Shown: one piece after another, positions 1 to 9,300 of the stretch
Position numbering within the stretch: position 1 is the first letter of the stretch
Layout: each line of letters begins with the position of its first letter
From: JBQTGK01 sp052400665
GTDB lineage: Bacteria; Bacteroidota; Bacteroidia; Bacteroidales; Marinifilaceae
Length of the DNA: 64,000 bases
Direction: 5' to 3' (one strand)
NCBI GenBank assembly: GCA_052400665.1
Contig: JBQTGK010000002.1
Program-made: the position numbers and the translations under genes
The notes under the pieces: generated by a model
Seen by the model: only the letters and a program-made list of their open reading frames with translations
Databases searched by the model: none
Told to the model about the DNA's origin: nothing

Positions 1-911
1 CAGCCAAATCATAATTAATCATATTTAGGCTTTAGAATCAATAAGATAGTTGAATAAAAGTGCTAGAATTAAATTTTCAACAAGCCAAAATGTTTACAAT
101 CTTAAAAATCTGCGTCTGATAATTTTGGGATACTTTGGCGATGTGGAAAAAAAGCCGCTGGAAATTCATAATTCTTAATTACTCATTATTAATTTTCTTA
201 ATTCCTTCCATTTGTGTCATTTGTGGACCTTTTTTCGACCTTGGTTAAAGAGATCCTTCGTCGCTCCGCTTCCCTCAGGATGACTGCAAACTTTGGACCT
301 TTTTACCTTTTCACCTTGCCACCTTTCGTCGCAGGAGCCATCTGCCTTTAATTTAACAAAGCTGTGCGACAATTTATATTGGGAACTTTCTATCCCAGGG
401 TGGCATTCGCTGCGCTCATTTGCCCTGGGCTATAAATATGTTTGCCCTACAGGCAAAAAAAAACAAATTACCTTCTATTTTTAAAGACACTTCGACTACG
501 CTCAGTGTAGCGTTTTTCAACACTTTGGGCTTTGTTACTTGGAACTTGGAACTTGGAGCTTGGATTTTGGACTTTGTTACTTGAAACTTGGACCTTGGAT
601 TTTTTTCGTAAGGTCTTTTGCAGTTATGGGTTCCCCATCTACTTTGGCGAGGTCAATGGCCCTCCAGATAATTTTTAATTCTTAATTACTCATTCTTAAT
701 TATAAGTAGCACTTACTTGTTCCTTTATCCCTTATCCTTGAAACTTGTTCCTTTTTACTTGTCATTTGGAGCTTGAAACTTATTATTTGTCATTTGTTCC
801 AGACCATTTTTCCTTTGCCCCCCTTAAAAGTGATTATTTAATCCCTAAGTTGATAATTAAATGGGTAATTTTGGATTACCAGGTCTGATTACTAAAATCA
901 AAAAATTAAAT
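1..911. repeat. Non-coding repeat-rich region left of the PUL
   Basis: No convincing gene lies here; the small open frames are made of repeat sequence. Several different repeat types sit side by side: A/T-rich copies of an ATTCTTAATT unit at about 169-206 and 671-702; a GC-richer element at 251-284 containing CTTCGTCGCTCCGCTTCC; an element with the inverted pair CCCAGGG (394-400) and CCCTGGG (423-429) continuing to about 457; a third GC-richer element at 489-512; and a degenerate tandem of the 7-mer ACTTGGA at 531-600. A related ATTCTTAATT stretch recurs at 29078-29115. Such short dispersed repeats are common in intergenic DNA of Bacteroidota. The last 100 bases should hold the sulfatase promoter and include a C-tract at 817-822. 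Confidence 0.6.
531..600. repeat. Degenerate tandem ACTTGGA repeat
   Basis: About eight imperfect copies of a 7-base unit (ACTTGGA / ACTTTGT / GCTTGGA variants) lie in tandem, with related single copies at about 763-790. No coding function is apparent. Confidence 0.6.
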
Positions 912-2465
912 ATGAATTTATTTACAAAAAGAAAACTGTTTTATGTGATGATAGCTTTAGTGCTATTTTCTTCTTGTAACAGTTCCCAGAAAAAAGAAGA
1001 AAAATTGTCTAAACCGAATGTAGTTGTTATTTATTTAGACGATTTAGGTTATGGTGATTTGGGGATTTATGGTGCCAAAGGATTGGAAACCCCAAATATT
1101 GATAATCTCGCTAAAAATGGAATAAAATTTACCAATGGGTATGCAACATCGGCTACTTGTACACCCAGTAGATATGGATTGCTGACAGGGATCTATCCAT
1201 GGAGAAATAAGGATGCTAAAATTCTTCCGGGAACAGCTCCTTTGCTTATTGGAACCGAGCAAATGACAATTCCTAAAATGATGAAAAAGCAGGGGTATCA
1301 AACTGCAGTTGTGGGTAAATGGCACCTGGGTTTGGGTTCTGGTATTAACGATTGGAACAAGCATATTACACCTGGTCCTAACGAGGTGGGTTTCGACTAT
1401 GCTTATATTATGGCGGCTACGCAAGATCGTGTTCCTACGGTATTTATTGATAATGGATATGTTGACGGTTTGGATCCAAATGATCCTATTGAGATTAACT
1501 ACGATAAGAATTTTGAGGGGCAGCCTACGGGGAAGGATAATCCGGAATTGTTAAGAATGAAATGGCATCACGGACACAATAGCAGTATCGTAAATGGTAT
1601 TCCGCGTATTGGTTACATGAAAGGTGGAGAGTCTGCAAAATGGGTAGATGAGGATATGGCTGATCATTTTTTGGCGAAAGCGCAAAAATATGTGAAGGAT
1701 CATAAGAAAGAACCCTTTTTCTTGTACTATGCAATGCAGCAGCCTCATGTTCCGCGTACTCCTAATCAAAGATTTGTTGGAAAATCGAGTTTAGGACCAA
1801 GAGGAGATGTTATTGTAGAGGCCGACTGGTGTGTGGGTGAATTTATGAAAACATTGAAAGAGGAAGGAATTTTAGATAATACCTTAATTATTTTCTCGAG
1901 TGATAACGGACCTGTTTTAAATGATGGATATTACGATGATGCTGTTGAGAAGCTTGGCGATCATCAGCCTACAGGCGGATTAAGAGGTGGAAAATACAGC
2001 TTGTTTGAAGCAGGCACGCGTGTTCCTTTTATTACTTACTGGAAAGGGAAAATTTCTCCCGCGGTATCCGATGCTTTAGTATGTCAGGTTGATGTGTTTG
2101 CTTCATTGGCAAATCTTGTGGGTAGCGATATCGCCGTAAGCGATAGTGAAAATATGCTGGGTTTATTGCTTGGAAGCGATAACAAAGGCCGCGAAGATCT
2201 TATAATAGAAGCTACCAGCAGAACGGCTTACCGAAAGGGGGATTGGCTAATGATTCCTCCGTATAAGGGAGATAAACTTCTGAAGGAAGTGAATATTGAG
2301 ATTGGCAATTCTGATGATTTTCAGTTGTATAACTTGAAAGAAGATATGGGACAACAGAATAATCTGGCCAAAACAAATCCGCAAAAGTTAAAAGAAATGC
2401 TATCAGGTTTTGAGGCGATTCGTGGAACCGATTATAAGGAAATTGAAGCGGTAGAATTAAAATAA
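912..2465 (+). CDS. Sulfatase, family S1 type, lipoprotein (PUL sulfatase)
   Basis: Probable periplasmic sulfatase that removes sulfate esters from red-algal galactan oligosaccharides. The alkaline-phosphatase-like fold is shown by the N-terminal metal-binding stretch VVIYLDDLGYGDLG and by CTPSR, the C-x-P-S-R signature whose Cys (about residue 83) is matured to formylglycine; KWHLG and SSDNGP follow, as in S1 enzymes. An open frame begins 51 bases upstream at 861, but the start at 912 is preferred because it begins directly with a lipoprotein signal peptide (MNLFTKRK, hydrophobic core, LFSSC lipobox). The residues after the Cys lack the acidic surface-export signal, so a periplasmic location is inferred. 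It heads the PUL, 250 bases before the GH117 gene, with a terminator between. The S1 subfamily and exact ester position cannot be told from motifs; L-galactose-6-sulfate of porphyran is one possibility. Confidence 0.88.
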   Translation: MNLFTKRKLFYVMIALVLFSSCNSSQKKEEKLSKPNVVVIYLDDLGYGDLGIYGAKGLETPNIDNLAKNGIKFTNGYATSATCTPSRYGLLTGIYPWRNKDAKILPGTAPLLIGTEQMTIPKMMKKQGYQTAVVGKWHLGLGSGINDWNKHITPGPNEVGFDYAYIMAATQDRVPTVFIDNGYVDGLDPNDPIEINYDKNFEGQPTGKDNPELLRMKWHHGHNSSIVNGIPRIGYMKGGESAKWVDEDMADHFLAKAQKYVKDHKKEPFFLYYAMQQPHVPRTPNQRFVGKSSLGPRGDVIVEADWCVGEFMKTLKEEGILDNTLIIFSSDNGPVLNDGYYDDAVEKLGDHQPTGGLRGGKYSLFEAGTRVPFITYWKGKISPAVSDALVCQVDVFASLANLVGSDIAVSDSENMLGLLLGSDNKGREDLIIEATSRTAYRKGDWLMIPPYKGDKLLKEVNIEIGNSDDFQLYNLKEDMGQQNNLAKTNPQKLKEMLSGFEAIRGTDYKEIEAVELK

Positions 2466-2489
2466 ACTGATTGATATCATCTTAATTGT

Positions 2490-2522
2490 AAGGCTTGTTC
2501 ATAGTTTGAACAAGCCTTTTTC
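2490..2522 (+). terminator. Rho-independent terminator after the sulfatase gene
   Basis: A perfect 11-bp stem (AAGGCTTGTTC / GAACAAGCCTT) with a 7-base loop is followed by a short T-run, 25 bases after the sulfatase stop codon. It implies that the GH117 gene has its own promoter. Confidence 0.85.
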
Positions 2523-2561
2523 TTTGTTAAAAGCAAGTGTAAATATGTGTTTTCGTTTACT

Positions 2562-2625
2562 ATTTACCCCCCTTTGGATTATCAAATGCATCCTTTTATA
2601 TCAAACACACATGCTATATGTGTTG
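2562..2625. promoter_or_regulatory. Candidate HTCS operator upstream of the GH117 gene
   Basis: Three similar half-sites lie on one face with 19-base steps: ATTTACCCCCC (from 2562), ATCAAATGCATCC (from 2581) and ATCAAACACAC (from 2600). The last contains TATCAAACAC (2599-2608), identical to the arm of the inverted repeat between the HTCS and susC genes. An imperfect inverted repeat ACACAT-GCTAT-ATGTGT overlaps the right end. AraC-type domains, such as the output domain of HTCS proteins, often bind direct repeats about two helical turns apart. Role is inferred. Confidence 0.4.
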
Positions 2626-2715
2626 AAACACGGAGGGAGAAGGCTGTAATTTATATCTAGTTTTGAGTAGTGTTTAATTTAGACCTCGAATATTAATTAG
2701 AGATATTGAAATGTT

Positions 2716-3921
2716 ATGAAGAGATTACTTAATTTACTACTTATAGCTTTGTTTGCAGGTGTGACTGCCTGCAATTGTAACAAAGAAAATCAGTCCGATT
2801 TTGATATCAGGAACTATAATGATGCAGATTTTGATCGTTTGGGCATAAGCGATAAAAATCATTTAAGTGAAGCATCTAAAAGAGCATTGAAATGGGGAAA
2901 GATGAGTAATGAATGGTTTATTGAGTTTGAGGTTTCGGATCTTAAAGGAGATTTGGCCTACGAAGAGGGAGTTGTGAGAAGAGATCCAAGTGCGGTTATA
3001 AAAGTTAATGATAAATACTACGTATGGTATACAAAGAGTACCGGACCAACTCAGGGGTTTGGAGGTGATGTTGAGAATGAAAAAGTTTTTCCCTGGGACA
3101 GGTGTGATATTTGGTATGCCACATCGAAAGATGGAATTACCTGGAAAGAGGAAGGCTTAGCTGTTGGTAGAGGTCCCAAAGGAGCTTACGACGATCGTTC
3201 CGTATTTACTGTTGAGGTGATGCAGTGGGATGGCATGTATTATTTATCTTATCAAACCGTCAAATCACCATACACAGTACGTGTAAAAAATCAGGTAGGT
3301 TTGGCTTGGTCTAATTCTCCCGATGGTCCATGGGTAAAATCAGAAAAGCCAATTTTGAGTCCTGCCGATAATGGAGTTTGGAAAGGTGAAGAGCAGGATC
3401 GTTTTAGTGTATTGAAGAAGGGTGATTTTGATAGCCATAAAGTACACGATCCTTGTATTATTCCTTTTAATGGTAAGTTTTATCTGTATTATAAAGGTGA
3501 GCAAATGGGCGAAGAAATTACTTTTGGAGGTCGCCAGATTCGACATGGTGTTGCCATTGCCGATAAACCCAAAGGTCCGTATGTAAAATCGCCTTATAAT
3601 CCAATTAGTAATAGCGGACACGAAATTTGTGTCTGGCCCTACAATGGAGGTATTGCCTCATTAATTACTACCGATGGTCCCGAAAAAAATACCATTCAGT
3701 GGTCGCCCGATGGAATTAACTTTTCAATTAAATCGGTTATTAAAGGTGCACCTCATGCAATCGGTCTTAATCGTTCTGCTGATAGCGAAAAAGAACCAAC
3801 AGAAATACTACGATGGGGATTAACCCATGAATATAAAAGCTACGATTATCAATACATTAGAAGATTTACTTCGAGGCGTATTGTTGCTCATAAAGCAAAA
3901 GGTGTGGGGCTTAAAAAATAA
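2716..3921 (+). CDS. GH117 alpha-1,3-(3,6-anhydro)-L-galactosidase-like lipoprotein
   Basis: Predicted exo-enzyme that splits neoagarobiose (and related neoagaro-oligosaccharides) into D-galactose and 3,6-anhydro-L-galactose. The 401-residue protein has a lipoprotein signal (FAGVTAC, Cys19), the N-terminal SEASKRALKW segment that corresponds to the SxAxxR helix of GH117 dimers, and a five-bladed propeller body. Family hallmarks include EEGVVRRDPSAV (Asp90), DSHKVHDPC (Asp245) and NSGHEICVWPY (His302, Glu303), matching the acidic and histidine catalytic positions of characterised GH117 enzymes. No surface-export signal follows the Cys, so a periplasmic location is likely. It sits between the sulfatase and the GH86 gene, each separated by terminators, so these enzyme genes look individually promoted. 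GH43-like proteins share the fold but not this motif set. Confidence 0.9.
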   Translation: MKRLLNLLLIALFAGVTACNCNKENQSDFDIRNYNDADFDRLGISDKNHLSEASKRALKWGKMSNEWFIEFEVSDLKGDLAYEEGVVRRDPSAVIKVNDKYYVWYTKSTGPTQGFGGDVENEKVFPWDRCDIWYATSKDGITWKEEGLAVGRGPKGAYDDRSVFTVEVMQWDGMYYLSYQTVKSPYTVRVKNQVGLAWSNSPDGPWVKSEKPILSPADNGVWKGEEQDRFSVLKKGDFDSHKVHDPCIIPFNGKFYLYYKGEQMGEEITFGGRQIRHGVAIADKPKGPYVKSPYNPISNSGHEICVWPYNGGIASLITTDGPEKNTIQWSPDGINFSIKSVIKGAPHAIGLNRSADSEKEPTEILRWGLTHEYKSYDYQYIRRFTSRRIVAHKAKGVGLKK

Positions 3922-3948
3922 TGAAATTAGATTAGTTATTAGTGTGTT

Positions 3949-3989
3949 AAAAAGGTCGTTTCATATCTACTTATGGAATGACCTTTTTT
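3949..3989 (+). terminator. Rho-independent terminator after the GH117 gene
   Basis: AAAAAGGTC and GACCTTTTTT pair around a loop of about 20 bases, extended by further G-U-tolerant pairs (GTTTCATA/TATGGAAT), and end in a T-run, 27 bases beyond the stop codon. Confidence 0.7.
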
Positions 3990-4066
3990 AGAAAATTATT
4001 GTTTTGATTACCGATATTACCCTTTCAAGTGTTAGTATTTGCAAATAGAATTTAAATATAAAAAAT

Positions 4067-6295
4067 ATGAATAGGTTGGCGTTTTTAGTAGGTATTGTTA
4101 TTTTTTTCTGTAACGAATTGCAGGCTGCAGAACCCGATAAGGTAATTGTAGATGTGAATTTAAAAGTGCAGAGAAATTTAGGTGAGATATCAACTTTTGA
4201 TAGAAATAAATTTATTGCTATACATGCCGATATTAGCGAACAGGAATGGGACGGAGATAATTTTACTGCTGATTTACGAAATGATTTTTTGAATGGGTAT
4301 GATGTTTACTTAGGCAGAAACACAGGAAGTATTGGTTGGAATATGAATGCTGTTGTAAGCGAAGATCCGGATAGATCTGGTTATGCCGATCCTGAAAGTA
4401 TAAGAAGTACTGGAGAGAGTGCTAAAGCCAGTTACGGAAATAATACTGAGTATCATGCCTACGAGTTTAGAAACGATCAAATTCTATGTGCTCAGCTGCA
4501 TCCTTTTTGGCCCGATGGTCAGGAAACGAAAAAAGGATGGGCTTTTTCGCAAATCGATACTGATAAAGAGGCATTTGGAACGGCATCGGGAGAATATATG
4601 GGACGTTATATTCACGATCATTATGCTAAGGGCGGAGCCACGGGAAAAGCAGAACCTAAATATGTTGAAGTGATTAACGAACCTCTTTATTGGTTAACAG
4701 ATAATGGTAACGAAGAACCGGAAAAAGTATTTCGATTTCACAATGCGGTAGCAAATCAAATTAGAAAATTTAATCCCGATTCGGATATTCTAATTGGTGG
4801 CTTTTGTGTTGCATTTCCGGACTTTGAGAAGAATGATTTTAAGCGCTGGGAAGAGCGATGGAAATTATTTATGGATATGTGTGGTGCCAATATGGATTAT
4901 TTCACCATTCATTTGTACGATTTTGCAGCCAAAGAGGGGAAGCAAATGTATCGAAAAGGCAGTAATATGGAAGCTACTTTCGATATGATGGAGCAATATT
5001 CTTACTTGTTATTCGGAAAGGTAAAGCCAATAATGATTTCGGAGTATGGGGGCGTTTCCCACGACTTGAAAGGAGCCTGGTCGCCTTTGCGGGACTGGCA
5101 TCATATAAAATCGGTAAACTCCATGAGAATGCAATTTATGGAGCGGGCAAATATCATTACTAAAACCATCGATTTTTTGCCTGTAAAAGCAGAATGGGGA
5201 TCAACAGCAGCCGATAATACCTACAGTCATCGATTAATGCGCAAGGCAAATGAACCAGATAGCTATACTGGCCAATGGGTGTATGCCGAGACTGCAAAAG
5301 TTTACCAGTTATGGTCTGATGTGAAAGGAATTCGTGTGGATTCAAAATCGACAAATCCTGATCTGATGACGGATGTGTATGTGGACAAAAATAAGGCTTA
5401 TGTAATTTTAAATAATCTTGACTTTACGCCTCTTGATGTTTCAACTACTATTTTGGACCCTAATCTTAATTTGCAGAGCCTAAAAATTAAACATCTGTAT
5501 TTATCAGGATCAAATGTGGTGCTAGATGAGGAAATACTTAGTCAGGAACAGGAGGTGTATACAATTGGAGCCGAGGGAAGTATGATTTTAGAATATACTT
5601 ACGAAGATGATATTGTGATTGATGAAAGTTCTGCAGAGCAAAAATATTATGCAGATACTTATTTTAAGACGATAACAGCAAATACTCCGGAAACATTTAT
5701 TCTGCAGGGAGTGAATACCGGTAAATATGGCGAAGCTACTTTGCGTATTGGTGTGGGGAGAGCTCATGGAAAATCTTTACATCCCAAAGTATTGGTGAAT
5801 GGTAGCGAAATAGATGTTCCAACGAATTTTAGAGGTGGAGCACAAACGCAGCGAGAAAGTTTTTTTGGTGTACTAGAGATTCCTGTTCCTTACGAGTTGA
5901 TAAAAAGTAGCAATACAATTTCAGTAAGTTTTCCGGAATCGGGAGGTCATATTAGTACTGTGACCATGATTTGCAATTTGTTTAGTAAGGAGATTATAAG
6001 ATCGGGGAATGTTCCTCTTGCCATTGAGGATGAATTACCCAAAAACAGAAATTCAAAATTGGGTATTAAATTATACCCTAATCCTGCTAGTTCACTACTA
6101 AATGTGCAGATTGAAGATAAGAAAAGATTTACCCATTTAGAGGTGGTTTCGCAAAATGGAAAAGTGATTTTAAAATCGAATATTGAGAATCATGATGCTA
6201 CTATTCAGATAAATATAAATTCGTTGCCCAACGGTTTTTATGTGCTCAGATTAGAAGGGGATAGCTTTCAATCTTTTCCTTTTATAAAAAATTAG
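4067..6295 (+). CDS. GH86-like beta-agarase/porphyranase with T9SS sorting domain
   Basis: Predicted secreted endo-hydrolase that starts agar or porphyran breakdown. The 742-residue protein has a Sec signal peptide ending near ELQAAE, a clan GH-A TIM-barrel region with VEVINEP (Glu205, expected acid/base) and PIMISEYGG (Glu326, expected nucleophile), then beta-sandwich regions to about residue 640, as in GH86. The N-terminal STFDRNKFIAIHAD stretch also resembles GH86. The last ~75 residues (from LYPNPASS, about 667) form a type A T9SS C-terminal domain ending in FPFIKN, so the enzyme should cross the outer membrane and be anchored at the surface or released. GH50 is an alternative GH-A agarase family but fits less well. 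Substrate (agarose or porphyran) cannot be settled from motifs; the AHG enzymes downstream favour agarose or mixed agar. Confidence 0.78.
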   Translation: MNRLAFLVGIVIFFCNELQAAEPDKVIVDVNLKVQRNLGEISTFDRNKFIAIHADISEQEWDGDNFTADLRNDFLNGYDVYLGRNTGSIGWNMNAVVSEDPDRSGYADPESIRSTGESAKASYGNNTEYHAYEFRNDQILCAQLHPFWPDGQETKKGWAFSQIDTDKEAFGTASGEYMGRYIHDHYAKGGATGKAEPKYVEVINEPLYWLTDNGNEEPEKVFRFHNAVANQIRKFNPDSDILIGGFCVAFPDFEKNDFKRWEERWKLFMDMCGANMDYFTIHLYDFAAKEGKQMYRKGSNMEATFDMMEQYSYLLFGKVKPIMISEYGGVSHDLKGAWSPLRDWHHIKSVNSMRMQFMERANIITKTIDFLPVKAEWGSTAADNTYSHRLMRKANEPDSYTGQWVYAETAKVYQLWSDVKGIRVDSKSTNPDLMTDVYVDKNKAYVILNNLDFTPLDVSTTILDPNLNLQSLKIKHLYLSGSNVVLDEEILSQEQEVYTIGAEGSMILEYTYEDDIVIDESSAEQKYYADTYFKTITANTPETFILQGVNTGKYGEATLRIGVGRAHGKSLHPKVLVNGSEIDVPTNFRGGAQTQRESFFGVLEIPVPYELIKSSNTISVSFPESGGHISTVTMICNLFSKEIIRSGNVPLAIEDELPKNRNSKLGIKLYPNPASSLLNVQIEDKKRFTHLEVVSQNGKVILKSNIENHDATIQININSLPNGFYVLRLEGDSFQSFPFIKN

Positions 6296-6317
6296 CCGTT
6301 GCTCGGCAAATAAATAT

Positions 6318-6359
6318 AAAGGGTCTTGCAAACACATTTATTGTTTGCAAGACCCTTTG
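6318..6359. terminator. Bidirectional terminator between GH86 and HTCS genes
   Basis: A perfect 16-bp stem (AAAGGGTCTTGCAAAC and its complement) with a 9-base loop lies between two convergent genes. It can serve the plus-strand GH86 gene and the minus-strand HTCS gene. Confidence 0.85.
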
Positions 6360-6383
6360 TCTATTTTATAAATAAAGAAGTTT

Positions 6384-9300
6384 TTATTTGTTATTGGATT
6401 TAGCATACTCTGATGGGCTCACTCCAAATTTTTCTTTAAATCGGGTTCTAAAGGTTCGTAAATCGTTATAACCCACTTGCCAGGTTACTTCCGATACGCT
6501 TAATACATTCTGACTTAGTAATTCAGCAGCATGTTTTAAACGTATGTTTCGAAGAAACTGGTTTGAGGTTTCTCCTGTTAGCGCCTTAATTTTTCTGTTC
6601 AGGTATATTCTCGAAACACCATATTCTTTGGCTAGTTTTTCTATGGAAAAGTCCGATTCGGAAAGGTTTTTCTCAATAATTGCTAAAATCTGATCTAAGA
6701 ATTTTGAATCGGTAGGCGAGTTGGCAATAATCATTGGATTAATCTCAATCTCTTTCTGAAATTTTTGGCGAAGTTTTTCTCTGTTCTTTAAAAGAGAAAT
6801 TACCCGTGCTCTTAAAATGTCAGAATGGTAGGGTTTGGGAATATAGGCATCGGCACCAATTTCAAAACCTTCAATCTGCGATTCTATGGTATTTTTTGCC
6901 GTCAACAATAAAATAGGAATGTGACTCACCGCTTCCTCCGATTTAATTTTCTGACAAAGTTCAATGCCATCCATATTTGGCATCATTACATCACTAATAA
7001 TTACATCTGGCTGATGTGCCATGCATTGTTCATATCCCTGTAATCCGTCATCGGCTTCAAAAACAATAAAATCGTCTTTAAAAATATCACAGACCACATT
7101 CCGTAAATCAATATTGTCTTCAACCAGAAGAATTTTGTAATGATTTTTCTTAAAATCAGTAGCTCTTTCGGTATTTAATGGAGAATATTCTTCTTCGTTT
7201 TCTTCCTCGTAATTGTATTCTGCTTCGGAAGGTGCAATAAGGCTTAACGAATTTGATTCCATCCAGCTTTCTCCTTTATGGAGTTTTACTGCAAACGAAG
7301 TACCTTTTCCTTTAACGCTGTTTACCTCTATTGTTCCTTTGTGCATATCTACAAGTCCTTTGCAAAGGGCCAGACCAATTCCTGTTCCACCAAAAGATTG
7401 TTTGTCTTTACTTTCCGATTGATAATAGCGCTCGAAAATATGTTCCTGTTCCTTAGGATCGATCCCAATTCCTGTATCAGAAACATAAATGGTAATAAAA
7501 TTATTGTTTTCAGAATCTTCAATTTCAAGATTTATCGATCCATTTTTTGGGGTAAATTTAAAAGCATTGGAAAGTAAATTATAAATAACTTTTTCAATTT
7601 TTTCCGGATCGAAATACATTAATTGTTCCTTATCGCTTGCCTCAAAATTAATGTTGATATTTTTTTGTTCAGCCCAGGGCTTAAACGATTGATAAATATT
7701 ATCTACAAATTGATTCAACTCAATAGGCTCCAGTTTTAATTTCATTTTGTTTTGATCCAAGCGTCTAAAATCCATTAGTTGATTTACCAGACGCAGCAGC
7801 AGATTCGCATTTTGCTTAATTAATTTGTAGTTGCTTAATCTTTCTTCATCGGATAATTCTTTGTTTTTGCTTATTAACTTATTTAATGGACTTGTGATCA
7901 GGGTTAATGGAGTTCTGAATTCGTGAGAAATATTAGTGAAAAAGCGAAGTTTAATTTGAGCAATTTCCTCTACTTTATTTTTCTCTACTTCTGCAATTAA
8001 TAGTTTCTTTTTCTTGCTTTCGTTCATCTGAATTACGCGGTAAGCAACGTACATAATCAGTAACAAGAGAATAAAATAGGCCAGATAAGCGTAGGAGGTT
8101 TTGTAAAAAGGAGGTTTAATTTTTATGCTAATGCTAGCAGGTTGGGGGGCCCATATATTATCGCTGTTTGCAGCAATTACCTTAAAAGTATATTCTCCTA
8201 CAGGAACATTGGTGTATTTTGCAATTCGATACGAGGCTGAAGCATTGTACCAGTCGGCATCAAAGCCTTCTAATATGTATTTGTATTTGTTTTTTTGTGG
8301 TGCATTGTAATAAAGTCCCAAAAAACCAATCGAGAAACTATTTTGATTGTAGTTTAATTCAATTTCTTTGGTGTATTCTATACTTTTTTCGAGAATAATT
8401 TTCCCATTAATCTTTTCTCCGGGCTTAAGTTGTTTGTTTAAAATATAAAAATCGGTTAAGAATAGTTTAGGAGCTACTGTGTCTTTGTGAATTTGCCGAG
8501 GCGAAAAAACATTAAAGCCGTTAATTCCTCCAAAAATAAGATCTTCGTTGGCTCTTTTGTAGGCACAGATCTCACTAAATTCATTGTGCTGCAACCCGTC
8601 TTCGGCATCATAATTAACAATCTTACCTGTTTTCGGATTGTATCGGCTCAGCCCTTTGTTTGTTGAGAGCCATAAATATCCCTTTTTATCTTCAAGTATC
8701 GATTTTACGGTATTATTTGGTAATCCTTCCTGCATAGTTACCTTCGAGAAATGATCCTGCTTACTGGCATCAAGCCAGTGAGATACAAGCCCGCTGCCCA
8801 TACTGCCCATGTATAATGCGCCATTTTTGGCTTCATAAATCTGTAAGCAGTACATGTCTTTAATGGATTTAGAATTCTCGAAACTTTCAAATTCAGGATT
8901 GGCTTTGTTTAGTTCACTGGCTTTAATTCTGTTTAAACCTTTATCGGTAGCAATCCATAAATTATTATTTCGGTCGAGCAATAAATGTCTTATAATTCGC
9001 GATGAGATATGTGATTTTGTACCATTTTGAGGAGTAAAGTTTTGGGTTTTGGTAATTTCTCCTTTTTTATTGAGGCTTAGTTTCCAAAGTCCTTCCCCGT
9101 AACTTCCGGCCCACAAAACGCTGTCTCCCTGCGATTCAAGGGTGAATAAAAATCCCAGATTCTCATTTATGTAATTCAAATCTATTCTTTTTAGGCTTAC
9201 TGGGTTTATAGCTGCCAGATTGGTTGGAAAGCTGGAGCCAACCCAAATTAAACTTTTGTGATCTTTAGAGTCTGGGGTTAAGGTTTCTTCTATGGCGTAG

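Noticed and set aside
293..484. 63-codon open frame in the left intergenic region
   Set aside because: It runs through three dispersed repeat elements, has no family resemblance and a composition unlike the real genes.
7278..7577. 99-codon plus-strand frame inside the HTCS gene
   Set aside because: Antisense shadow of the intact histidine-kinase coding region; the same applies to antisense frames within susC, the dehydrogenases and the IDH-like gene.
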